Below the pieces are notes generated by a model. It had not been told where the DNA came from. It worked only from the letters and a program-made list of their open reading frames with translations, and made no database searches. From an uncultured Collinsella sp. (lineage in GTDB: Bacteria; Actinomycetota; Coriobacteriia; Coriobacteriales; Coriobacteriaceae), in assembly GCA_937995345.1 (NCBI GenBank), contig CALKKS010000006.1:27490-91489 (forward strand): a stretch of 64,000 nt of DNA. Direction: 5' to 3'. Position numbers and translations under genes: made by a program. This document shows, in pieces, positions 45,490 to 53,692 of this stretch; position 1 is the stretch's first letter; every line of letters begins with the position of its first letter.

Positions 45490-47943
45490 ATGCTGCAGAA
45501 AATCCAACGTTTTGGCGGGGCCATGTTCGCGCCCGCCATGCTGTTTTCCATATCGGGCCTTATGGTCGGCATCTCCGCTCTCGCAACGACTGTGGACATC
45601 GTCGGCGACCTCGCCACATACGGAACCCCCTGGTACGTATTCTGGGCTATCATCCAACGCGGCTCGTGGACGGTCTTTAAACGCCTTCCGCTCCTTTTTG
45701 CCGTAGCGCTGCCTATTGGCCTTGCCCAAAAGCAACCGGCGCGCTGCTGCCTCGAGGCACTCGTGGCCTATTTTGCCTATTGTTTCTTCTTGAGCGAGAT
45801 CATTAAGCTGAGCGGCGACAACCTTGGACTTAAGTACCCGGCGTCTTTGACCCCCGCCAGCGGCATCACCGTCATTGATGGCATCAAGACGCTCGACACC
45901 GGCATTATCGGACCGCTGGCAGTCTCGACCATCGTCGTTGCGATCCACGACCGCTTCTACGACACCAAGGTTCCCGATTGGCTCGGTACCTTCTCGGGCT
46001 CCTCGCTGGTCTATCTCATCAGCTTTTTCGCTGTGCTCGTCCTCGCTATTTTCTCAGCTGTTACGGTACCCTACGTATACGATGTAACCGATACACTGCG
46101 TCACGCGCTTGCAGGCGTCGGCCCCTTTGGCGTGGGCATCTTTGTCTTTTTAGAACGTGCACTCGAGCCCTTTGGCCTGCACCACCTGCTTTACATGCCG
46201 ATCTACTACGACAACCTGGTCATAAACGACGGCATCTACGCCACGTGGAGCAGCTTGCTCCCCATCCTCTCCCATAGCACGCGCCCCCTTAATGAGCTTG
46301 CGCCGTGGGCCGGTTTTACCGCCACCGGCTGGGTCAAGCTCTTTGGCCTTCCCGCCATCGCTGCGGCGTTCTACACCACCGCAAAGCCCGAACGCCGCGC
46401 CGGTCTCAGGGCCATCCTTGTTCCCGCCATCATCGCCTCAGTGGTCTGCGGCGTCACCGAACCGCTCGAGTTTCTCTTTATGTTCACCCACCCCGGGCTC
46501 TTTTTGCTCTATGCCGTCCTCTCGTCTTGCCTCGCCATGACCATGAATTTCTTTGGTATCGTCGGCATCTTCTCGGGCGGTTTCATGGAAATGGCTGCCT
46601 TCAACTTTATTCCGCTCATGCGTACGCATGCCGGGGCTTATCTTTTGGCGCTCGGTATCGGCCTTGCCTTTAGCGTCATCTTCTTTCTGAGCTTTCGAGG
46701 CCTTATCCTGGCCTTAGACCTAAAAACCCCGGGACGCGAGGACCATATTGCCGGCAACACGGCGCTCTCGCGCTTGACGGGAGGCGACGTTGACGAAAGG
46801 CATTCATCCAAAACCGGGGCTTCCGACGCCCAGGCATCGCAAGACCACCTGCTCGCCGAGCAGGTTGTGGCGCTTCTGGGCGGCGTATCCAACATTGTGG
46901 GCGCAACCAACTGCGCCACGCGCCTGCGCGTCGAGGTCGAAGACCCTTCCATCGTTGCAGATAACGCGTCGTTTGTCGCGGTGGGCGCCAAGGGCCTCAT
47001 CATTACGGGCAAGACCGCCCAGGTGATCATCGGCATCTCCATTCCCCGCGTTAAAGAGCATTTTGACCAGATCATGGGCCTCGAGCCGGGATTTGTGCCC
47101 ACCACCTCGGCCTCCCCTGCCGCCAGTCCAACCCACAAGCACGGCGATATCTGCTTCTTCGACATTGACGGCACGCTCGCGTGGCAAGACCCCAGGCTCG
47201 CCCAAGACCTTCCCGAAGACGAGCGGGACCTCTCCCCCTATCCCAACGAGGCGGTTTCGCAGGCAATCCGCGAGTTTGTCGCCAACGGCAACATGGCCTT
47301 TATCTGCACGGGACGCACCCTGAGCTGCATCCACCCCAAACTTCTTGAGCTGCCGTGGGCAGGAATTGTCTGCTTGGCGGGAGGCTACGTCGAACTCGAC
47401 GGACGCATTGTGCGAAATGCAGCCATGAGCCCCGGCTTGCTGCAACGCCTCGCCCCGTATCTTGAGCAATCGGACGAGGTGATTCGCTTTGAAGGTCTCG
47501 ATCGCGTCGTGCGCATGAGCGCGGACGCCCCCGATGGCGACGGATATGCCCGTACCGTAGGCGATGCCGCCACAAAGCTCAAGCATTACAGCGCCTACAA
47601 GATCCTCATGTCTACGAAGCTCGCCAACCGCATCGCCCAGGATAAAGAGATCGAGCCGCTGCTGTGCTTTAACGAGCTCGAACTCGAGGTAACCGAAATC
47701 TCGCCCCGCGAGTGCACCAAGCGAACCGGCATCCAGGCCGTGCTTGGCGCCCTGGGGCCAAGCCACGGCACCGTGTACGGCATCGGCGATGCGAGCAACG
47801 ACGTCGCCCTTATGGAAACGGTCGATGTTGGCATTGCCATGGGCAACGCACCAGACTTCCTTAAGGAGAAGGCGGACTATGTGACCGATTCTATCGATCA
47901 CGACGGCGTCGTCACGGCACTCGAGCACTTCGGGCTTATCTAG
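45490..47943 (+). CDS. PTS IIC-IIB fused to HAD sugar phosphatase
   Basis: 817 residues from ATG 45490 (GGAAGG upstream). Residues 1 to about 415 are a glucose-superfamily IIC (QRFGGAMFAPAMLFSISGL, like alpha-glucoside GlvC types) with about ten membrane segments. At about 452-530 is IIB with its phospho-Cys in ATNCATRLRVEV (about 475). Residues 556-817 are a complete Cof-type HAD phosphatase (FFDIDGTL, CTGRT, GDASNDVALM). No IIA in the protein. One chain could import, phosphorylate and then dephosphorylate a sugar. Confidence 0.9.
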   Translation: MLQKIQRFGGAMFAPAMLFSISGLMVGISALATTVDIVGDLATYGTPWYVFWAIIQRGSWTVFKRLPLLFAVALPIGLAQKQPARCCLEALVAYFAYCFFLSEIIKLSGDNLGLKYPASLTPASGITVIDGIKTLDTGIIGPLAVSTIVVAIHDRFYDTKVPDWLGTFSGSSLVYLISFFAVLVLAIFSAVTVPYVYDVTDTLRHALAGVGPFGVGIFVFLERALEPFGLHHLLYMPIYYDNLVINDGIYATWSSLLPILSHSTRPLNELAPWAGFTATGWVKLFGLPAIAAAFYTTAKPERRAGLRAILVPAIIASVVCGVTEPLEFLFMFTHPGLFLLYAVLSSCLAMTMNFFGIVGIFSGGFMEMAAFNFIPLMRTHAGAYLLALGIGLAFSVIFFLSFRGLILALDLKTPGREDHIAGNTALSRLTGGDVDERHSSKTGASDAQASQDHLLAEQVVALLGGVSNIVGATNCATRLRVEVEDPSIVADNASFVAVGAKGLIITGKTAQVIIGISIPRVKEHFDQIMGLEPGFVPTTSASPAASPTHKHGDICFFDIDGTLAWQDPRLAQDLPEDERDLSPYPNEAVSQAIREFVANGNMAFICTGRTLSCIHPKLLELPWAGIVCLAGGYVELDGRIVRNAAMSPGLLQRLAPYLEQSDEVIRFEGLDRVVRMSADAPDGDGYARTVGDAATKLKHYSAYKILMSTKLANRIAQDKEIEPLLCFNELELEVTEISPRECTKRTGIQAVLGALGPSHGTVYGIGDASNDVALMETVDVGIAMGNAPDFLKEKADYVTDSIDHDGVVTALEHFGLI

Positions 47944-48061
47944 CCGTCGTCTTCCGCCGAGCTTTACGCCTGCGGGTCCAATTGCCTTCGCCCGCCGCGC
48001 CAAGCACCCCAATGTGGCAATATGTTGTCTGCATATTGCATCAATGCGACCTTCAGAAAGA

Positions 48062-49087
48062 ATGCGAGAGCCTGTGTCCAGTCCGTTTACCAGCTTTTTA
48101 GCCCAGCACTTCGACCAGATTAACGACTATCTGGCCACGTTCTTTGACGGACAGGCGGCCTCTGCCGACATCGAGCGCTACCTGTACGCACCGCTCTCGG
48201 CTTTTACGGCCAACGCCGGCAAGCGCCACCGCCCGCTTATCTGCATGCTCGCCGCAACCGCAGTGGGCGGTAGCTTTGAGAGCGCCCGCAGCGCCGCGGC
48301 GGCCATCGAACATTTCCAGTCGGGTGCGCTGATTCACGACGACATCGCCGACAACGGGCAGCTTCGTCGAGGCAAACCCTGCATGCACCTTACCGAGGGC
48401 GCGGGGCTTGCCATCAACTGCGGCGACCTGGCACTTACCATGGTCACCAAGACGGTTCTCGACGATCCAACGCTCGAGGCAGGCGTAAAGCTGCGCGTGC
48501 TCCACGAGCTCACCGAGATGATCGTCCGCACCATCGAGGGTCAGGCGCTCGACTTGGGCTGGGTCCGTGACGCACGCTTCGACATCTCGGTCGACGATTA
48601 TCTGGACATGGCGACGCACAAGACCGCGTTTTACAGCGGAGCCACACCGCTTGCCGCCGGAGCCATCATTGGCGGAGGCAGCGAGGAGCAAATTGAGGCG
48701 CTACGCGCCTTTGGCCTGCACACGGGCCTTGCCTTCCAGATTCAAGATGATCTGCTCAACTTGATCGGTACCAAGGAGGCCGCCAACAAGGACTTCCGCA
48801 CCGATATCACCGAGGGTAAGCGCACGCTCGTTGCCGTGCACGCCCTGTCTGATGAGCGCTATCACGACGAGATTGAAGCAATCCTCTCCTCGGGCACCGA
48901 GGACCCCGCGCAGCTCGCGCGCGCCGTGGAAATCTTCCAGGAGACCGGCTCTATCGATTACGCCCACGCCTACGCGCTGGACCTGACCGCCAAAGCCAAG
49001 GCCGCCATCGAGGACGTTTCGCTCGACCCGCATGCACGCGAACTGTTCCTCTCCATGGCAGATTTCTTTGTGGAGCGCCTTAACTAG
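48062..49087 (+). CDS. Polyprenyl synthetase family protein
   Basis: 341 residues from ATG 48062; GTG 48074 or an ATG further up are alternatives, as no start has a strong ribosome site. First Asp-rich motif IHDDIADNGQLRRGKP, second QIQDDLLNL. It adds isopentenyl units to an allylic diphosphate; the product could be the side chain of menaquinone or a lipid carrier. No quinone genes nearby. Confidence 0.9.
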   Translation: MREPVSSPFTSFLAQHFDQINDYLATFFDGQAASADIERYLYAPLSAFTANAGKRHRPLICMLAATAVGGSFESARSAAAAIEHFQSGALIHDDIADNGQLRRGKPCMHLTEGAGLAINCGDLALTMVTKTVLDDPTLEAGVKLRVLHELTEMIVRTIEGQALDLGWVRDARFDISVDDYLDMATHKTAFYSGATPLAAGAIIGGGSEEQIEALRAFGLHTGLAFQIQDDLLNLIGTKEAANKDFRTDITEGKRTLVAVHALSDERYHDEIEAILSSGTEDPAQLARAVEIFQETGSIDYAHAYALDLTAKAKAAIEDVSLDPHARELFLSMADFFVERLN

Positions 49088-49225
49088 CGGGGGTTATAAA
49101 ACCTGTCAGCAGCGTATTTGGGTACAACTTGCTACACTGTTGAGTGCATGTTTATGCATCCCTTTGCGTTGTCTATCCGGCACACGCTCAAATAGTACGA
49201 ATGGTACGCCGAAAGGGGTTCGTTC

Positions 49226-50131
49226 ATGGAACCTATTACAACGGGCATGCAGGGAGCAGCCGTCGAGGACGTCCAGTCCCGCCTTCTGCAGCTCGGCTAT
49301 ACAATCGATGGCACCGAGGTTGCCGACAAGCGCTTTGGCACCACCACCGAACAGGCTGTTGGCACCTTTAGGCTCGATAGCGGCCTTGCCGCTGGCTGTG
49401 CCGTCGATATCCCCTGCTGGAGCGCCTTGGTAGACGCCTCGTATAAACTGGGCGACCGCACGCTCTATCTGCGCATGCCCAATTTCCATGGCTCCGATGT
49501 GCAGGCCTTGCAGAAGGCGCTCAACGTTTTGGGCTTTGCCTGCGGCGAGGACGACGGCTACTTTGGCCCGCACACCGAGGCGGCCCTTCAGCAGTTCCAA
49601 GAAAACGTCGGTCTGTTTGCCGACGGTATGGCTTTCCAGGATACCTACGCCTACATCAACCGCCTGCACCACGTGTGGGAGGGTAAACCTTCGGTGACCG
49701 AGGCTGAATCGCGCATCGGCTTTGCCCGCGCGGCCAATGTACTCGAGCGTTTCCAGATTGCCGTCATCGGCGAGGACCCCATCGCGCGCAGCGTAGCATC
49801 GCGTATGTGGAACATCGCCACGGCGACGACCGACAACAGCGGTATGATGCTTTGCGACTCCGAGGTTCCGACCGACGTTGACCTGGTGCTCGAGATCGCA
49901 AGCGACGAGCTGCCCGCCGACGCCGCTCCGCGCGCCACGATTGCCCTCGCCGAGTGCCACAACCTGGCCCAGCGCATCCGCACCGCCAATGTCGCCGCAC
50001 AGCAAAAGCCGGCACGCATCCGCATTGAGCTCACCGGCATGACGCGCTACAACGGAACCTTCACCGCAAGCGACGCGCAAACACTCGCCGTACGCCTGCT
50101 CGATGGCGTTTGCGATGCCCTCGCAGATTAG
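49226..50131 (+). CDS. Protein with two peptidoglycan-binding domains, no signal
   Basis: 301 residues. Two PGB_1-type repeats: about 5-70 (GMQGAAVEDVQSRLLQLGY) and about 88-145 (SDVQALQKALNVLGFACGEDDGYFGPHTEAAL). The second half (from about 165) is an unrecognised alpha/beta domain ending in an MTRYNGTFTASDAQTLA element like those of N-acetylmuramoyl-L-alanine amidases. No signal peptide or membrane segment is visible at the ATG used, which is odd for wall binding. Confidence 0.75.
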   Translation: MEPITTGMQGAAVEDVQSRLLQLGYTIDGTEVADKRFGTTTEQAVGTFRLDSGLAAGCAVDIPCWSALVDASYKLGDRTLYLRMPNFHGSDVQALQKALNVLGFACGEDDGYFGPHTEAALQQFQENVGLFADGMAFQDTYAYINRLHHVWEGKPSVTEAESRIGFARAANVLERFQIAVIGEDPIARSVASRMWNIATATTDNSGMMLCDSEVPTDVDLVLEIASDELPADAAPRATIALAECHNLAQRIRTANVAAQQKPARIRIELTGMTRYNGTFTASDAQTLAVRLLDGVCDALAD

Positions 50132-50168
50132 GTAAACTAGACGAGTTGCTTTTGTGCAACGCACATAC

Positions 50169-50243
50169 TGGGACGTAGTTCAACGGTAGAACTCCGGTTT
50201 TTGGTGCCGGCTGTTGGGGGTTCGAATCCCTCCGTCCCAGCCA
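50169..50243 (+). tRNA. tRNA-Gln (anticodon TTG)
   Basis: Folds fully: acceptor TGGGACG/CGTCCCA, D arm GTTC-AACGGTA-GAAC, anticodon stem CCGGT/GCCGG with loop TTTTGGT (anticodon TTG), T arm GGGGG-TTCGAAT-CCCTC. Discriminator G and CCA encoded (50241-50243). Confidence 0.97.
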
Positions 50244-50252
50244 TTAAAACTG

Positions 50253-50288
50253 AGCGCCCTGAGCCCATAACGGCCCAGGGCGCTTTCT
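50253..50288 (+). terminator. tRNA-Gln terminator
   Basis: AGCGCCCTG / CAGGGCGCT (50253-50261, 50275-50283) followed by TTCTT. Confidence 0.75.
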
Positions 50289-50413
50289 TGTGGGCAAGCG
50301 GAGGAATTCGAACCCGCAAGGGTGCGGAGCTGAGGAAACGCGAAGCGTTTGCCAGCGCAGCACGCAAGGAGCGAAGCGACGCAGCGGGCCGCGGCCGCCG
50401 AAAAGGCGGACGC

Positions 50414-50429
50414 AGAATCCCTCCGTCCC
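50414..50429 (+). repeat. Duplicate of tRNA-Gln 3' end
   Basis: GAATCCCTCCGTCCCA repeats the last 16 nt before the discriminator of the tRNA-Gln, 190 bp downstream. Such duplicates mark integration at tRNA genes, but no integrase is present. Confidence 0.55.
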
Positions 50430-50441
50430 ACATCAGCCAAA

Positions 50442-50472
50442 GTAGATTTTTGGGACATGCCTAGAAATCTAC
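50442..50472 (+). repeat. Hairpin family H3, copy 1
   Basis: GTAGATTT ... AAATCTAC with loop TTGGGACATGCCTAG. An inverted relative lies at 50982-51014. Confidence 0.65.
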
Positions 50473-50920
50473 CTATCAGCCCAGCTCCGCATGGCAAAGG
50501 AATAGCCCCTTTGTCACATTCGGTATCGTTCTCAAATCGCCATCAGCATTTTTCGAGTTATGCGGTCACGCTGCCGACCCACCACGCAATGCCACCGAAA
50601 TAGCTTGATCGCTCTTGTCATAATCTGAGCGTATTCAAGCCTTCTTGAACAGAAGCTTCACAGAGTCAAACGCAGCAAAGGAATCAGCTGTCCCCGAAAC
50701 GGCATCTTCGGACTGCAAAAGGCCCCAGAATACCGCCTAACTCGATTTTTGCAGGTGAGAAGGAAATGCAATCGATTCATACGCCTAAATCGGCATCCCC
50801 CATGCGACATTAGATTCCAGGAGGTCATTTCCATGCAGAAATGACCTCAATAACGCCATGTCTCGTTCCAATCTGGGCCTCTTTGAGCAAGCAGAGGAAT
50901 TCGAATCAGCCAGACAACAC

Positions 50921-50979
50921 AACTTCTCGTCCTGCACGAGAAGTTTCAGCCATAACTTCTCGTTCTGCACCAGAAGTTG
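50921..50979. repeat. Two tandem copies of a small hairpin
   Basis: AACTTCTCGTCCTGCACG... (50921-50946) and AACTTCTCGTTCTGCACC... (50954-50979), each ending AGAAGTT so that each can fold on itself. Confidence 0.6.
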
Positions 50980-50981
50980 AA

Positions 50982-51014
50982 GGTAGGTTTTCAGGCATGT
51001 CCCAAAAATCTACC
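50982..51014 (-). repeat. Hairpin family H3, copy 2
   Basis: GGTAGGTTTT (50982-50991) with AAAATCTACC (51005-51014), loop CAGGCATGTCCCA, the reverse complement of the copy 1 loop. Stem ends differ but stay paired (one G-U). Confidence 0.65.
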
Positions 51015-51147
51015 TCCAAAAGACAGGTGCCCCAAGCCCATTAGGACCAAGAGCGCCTTACATCTAGAACATATCAGCCTAGTTCCGAAAAGCGAGCCGC
51101 CATCAACAAAGCGCCGTGTGGCCCCGACGGGCCGGGCATTAAGTTTG

Positions 51148-51177
51148 TCGCGAGTTCCGCACGCAAAGAAGGCCACT
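51148..51177 (+). repeat. Hairpin element H1, half copy D
   Basis: TCGCGAGTTCCGCACGCAAA followed by GAAGGCCACT is the first half of the H1 core; it breaks off in the inner stem. The second half and right arm are missing. Confidence 0.75.
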
Positions 51178-51208
51178 AACCTCGATGTTTTGGACGTGAC
51201 AGCGAGAG

Positions 51209-51303
51209 GGGTCCTGGTATGGCAAGGTGACGTGAAACAAGGCGGCGCTGACCTTCTGGTCGCGCCGCCGAAGTTGAACGTCAGATTGCCGTGCCAGGGA
51301 CCC
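51209..51303. repeat. Large nested hairpin
   Basis: Outer arms GGGTCCTGGTATGGCAA (51209-51225) and TTGCCGTGCCAGGGACCC (51286-51303) pair with one bulge and two G-U. Inner arms GGCGGCGC / GCGCCGCC at 51241-51248 and 51262-51269. Confidence 0.65.
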
Positions 51304-51320
51304 TCGCAGCGTCGAGAGGG

Positions 51321-51342
51321 CCGCCGTTCGGTAGAACGGCGG
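51321..51342 (-). terminator. Hairpin after JetD-like gene
   Basis: CCGCCGTTC / GAACGGCGG directly after the stop codon; no U-run, so termination is uncertain. Confidence 0.4.
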
Positions 51343-51344
51343 AA

Positions 51345-53513
51345 CTAATTATTAAGCATACGGTCGAAGCTTCCCGAGTCGCCATCCCGGTAGTCGGCGG
51401 TCATCAGAATCTCCTGCGGAATTCGTCCGCCCTCACGCAGCACGTTGCGGAACTGCACACGCGTAACCACGGGCAGATCCTTAATCGTCGCCGCCAGGTT
51501 CTGCGGCACGCCCTGGTTGGCAGCCGCGGGCTCGCACTCGCCGCCGGCCTTCATGCGACGCTTGTGCTCGGCGAGCATGGCGCGATACATACCGGCATGT
51601 AGACGGATCTCGACCACATTAGCATTGCGAGCCTGCTCGACAATACGCGCGCCCTCTCGGTCGATGTCACCCACGTAGTAGACGTAGTTAAAGCGGTAGC
51701 CGATCTCGGCCAGATAATCATCCAGCGCATGAGAGACACTCGCCTTGCACCCACCGCCAAAGATCACGCCGCCCACCTTAGTGCCAAAAAGCTTGGCATG
51801 TTTGCGGCCACGCAGGAGCTTGACGATTTCGTCGTAGGCATCCAGGTTCTCGACCATAATGAACGGCTTGTCGGCGCCCAGCGTAAAGAAGCCCGTAAAG
51901 TGCACCGGACGGTTGGGGGCGACCTTGATCGCCTGCATGCTGATGCCCTTTTCGGTCATACGCCTGATCAGGCGCTCGCCATGCTTGCCGTCAAAAGCTT
52001 TTTCGTCATTGAAGATCTGGTAGGCGCGCTGGCGGCGCGAGGCAACCGGAGTATCGGCACCGCGGTTTTGCTCGATCCAAGCCTGGATAATCGCGATTTC
52101 CTCGGCAATTTTGCGATTGGACATCTCGTTGTGCGGGGCGCGCTGTGGTGCTTTCTTGCCGTCCTTGCCCTCGACCTTAACGATTTGGGTCTGCTGCTCC
52201 TTGATCTTGGAGAGCGCCGTAGGCGTGGGGACAACCTTGAGCAGCTGCCTGCCCAGCACGCGGGCCAGGGCAAATGCCGAGACCTCGCCGTGGACGGTCG
52301 GCTCAGACCGCTGGGCAGCATTATCAGCTGCGGCAGGCTCAGCCTGTGCATGGGGCTTACGCTTGGAATCTGCCCGGGTATTGCGTTCCTGCTTGGGCGC
52401 AGACGAGCGTTTTTGCGGACGATCAGACTTAGTCTCCTTCGCCGGCTGACGCTTGACCTGATCCACCGGAGTCTCGGCCTTCTCATCTCTGTTTTGCGTC
52501 GCCGCCTTCTCGGCCGCGGCCTCGGCATTTGAGCTACGACCGCCGCGGTGACGGCGGCGACGGGGCTTGCTTGAGGCGCTCTCCCCCGCCTGCTTATCAG
52601 CGGACTGTTGAGCCTTGGCCTCGGTGTCAGCCGCAGGCTGCGACTCGGAAGGTCGCTGCTCGCGAGTCGCTGGCTCAACGGTTTTCTCGGTTTGTTCGAT
52701 CTTCTCGGCCTGAGCGGTCGGAGCTGGCTCGCCCTTCTCCTGGCGCTTTACGGGATACGCGCGTCCCGCAAACCCACGGCCGGGACGACACGAACCCGGA
52801 GCCTTCTTGGCAGACTCCTCTACATCGTCTGCAACCTCGAAAGGCTCATCAACCTCATGCGCGACATCCTGCTGCGCAGCCTTAAAGTGAGCACCGCGAC
52901 GACGCTTGGGCTCTTGGGCCTCCACGGGCTTTTGATCCTTCGCGGGCTTCTGCGACTCGGCAGCAACCTCGGTCTCAACAGCCTCGGTATCAAGTTCATC
53001 CTTTTGAGCAACGGCGCGACGGAAGCGCTCCTGCTGAGCGCGGCGTTGTGCATCGCGCTTGCCGCCCCCGCCAAAGCCGCCGCGAGCCGCCTTGGCGGTA
53101 AAAGCGCGAACGACGTTCTCATCGAGCAGCTCATCGGTATCGATATGCTCACGCGGGGCAACTTCTTCCGCAGCAGGCACCTCAACGGAATCCTCGACAG
53201 GCTGCTCCTGGGCATTATGAATCTCGGCATTGATGGTATAGAACGCAGGGCGGCCGTTAATGCCGCTACCCTCGATCTTGGTCACAATCTTTGCCGCGAT
53301 AAGCTCATCGCGCATCGCCTTGGTGTCGCATTCCTTATCGACGGAGCGGAAGATCTGCGCCAGGGCGCTCGACTTAATCTTGAGTGCCTTGCGGCAGAGC
53401 AGGTCGTAGGCAACCAGCTTGGCCCGCTCGGCAGAAAGCGAAGTCTGGCCGCTCAGACGCTCAGCCAGGGCATCGACATTGTTTTGGTTATCGGAATATA
53501 CCGTCTTGGCCAC
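51345..53513 (-). CDS. Orphan JetD-like (Toprim-type) protein with long disordered middle
   Basis: 722 residues from GTG 53513 (AAGGGG 4 nt upstream); ATG 53537 is the alternative. Residues 1-100 look like a winged helix (LAQIFRSVDKECDTKAMRDELIAAKI). About 105-430 is low-complexity Lys/Glu/Gln/Ala/Arg. The C-terminal 270 residues carry MVENLDAYDEIV, GGVIFGGGCKASVSH and YYVGDIDREGARIV (about 615), the layout of the DUF2220 domain of Wadjet JetD nucleases. JetA, B and C are absent. Role unknown; DNA cleavage or binding is inferred. Confidence 0.6.
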   Translation of the reverse strand: MAKTVYSDNQNNVDALAERLSGQTSLSAERAKLVAYDLLCRKALKIKSSALAQIFRSVDKECDTKAMRDELIAAKIVTKIEGSGINGRPAFYTINAEIHNAQEQPVEDSVEVPAAEEVAPREHIDTDELLDENVVRAFTAKAARGGFGGGGKRDAQRRAQQERFRRAVAQKDELDTEAVETEVAAESQKPAKDQKPVEAQEPKRRRGAHFKAAQQDVAHEVDEPFEVADDVEESAKKAPGSCRPGRGFAGRAYPVKRQEKGEPAPTAQAEKIEQTEKTVEPATREQRPSESQPAADTEAKAQQSADKQAGESASSKPRRRRHRGGRSSNAEAAAEKAATQNRDEKAETPVDQVKRQPAKETKSDRPQKRSSAPKQERNTRADSKRKPHAQAEPAAADNAAQRSEPTVHGEVSAFALARVLGRQLLKVVPTPTALSKIKEQQTQIVKVEGKDGKKAPQRAPHNEMSNRKIAEEIAIIQAWIEQNRGADTPVASRRQRAYQIFNDEKAFDGKHGERLIRRMTEKGISMQAIKVAPNRPVHFTGFFTLGADKPFIMVENLDAYDEIVKLLRGRKHAKLFGTKVGGVIFGGGCKASVSHALDDYLAEIGYRFNYVYYVGDIDREGARIVEQARNANVVEIRLHAGMYRAMLAEHKRRMKAGGECEPAAANQGVPQNLAATIKDLPVVTRVQFRNVLREGGRIPQEILMTADYRDGDSGSFDRMLNN

Positions 53514-53617
53514 GGGGCCCCTTTCATATGTACACATATACGTCTATATGGTACAACGCGCGCCCTTGTCCACGCAAAACATCTGCGAGAACACCCCGTC
53601 ATCACCCGTCTTTACAA

Positions 53618-53655
53618 AAAAGACCGAGCCCGCGTTCTGCGGACCCGGTCTTTCC
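53618..53655 (-). terminator. cstA terminator
   Basis: AAAGACCG ... CGGTCTTT stem continuing with GCGG/CCGC pairs, then UUUUUU in minus-strand RNA. Confidence 0.88.
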
Positions 53656-53692
53656 GAGTCATATGGATGGAACGGTTAGCCCATCAAGCTGA

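Larger units (their letters stand above)
50244..51344. other. 1.1-kb gene-free, repeat-rich stretch after tRNA-Gln
   Basis: No convincing gene. It holds the tRNA terminator, a second copy of the tRNA-Gln 3' end (50414-50429), two copies of a CAAGCRGAGGAATTCGAA sequence (50295-50312, 50888-50905), paired hairpin repeats, a half copy of element H1 and a large nested hairpin. This looks like debris of past insertions. Confidence 0.6.

Noticed and set aside
50295..50325. Second tRNA gene on the minus strand
   Set aside because: A T-loop-like GGTTCGAA is present but no acceptor, D or anticodon arms can be folded around it.
51345..53513. Ribonuclease E-like protein
   Set aside because: The Arg/Lys/Glu-rich centre suggests it, but there is no S1 or RNase E catalytic domain; the C-terminus fits a Toprim/JetD-type domain instead.
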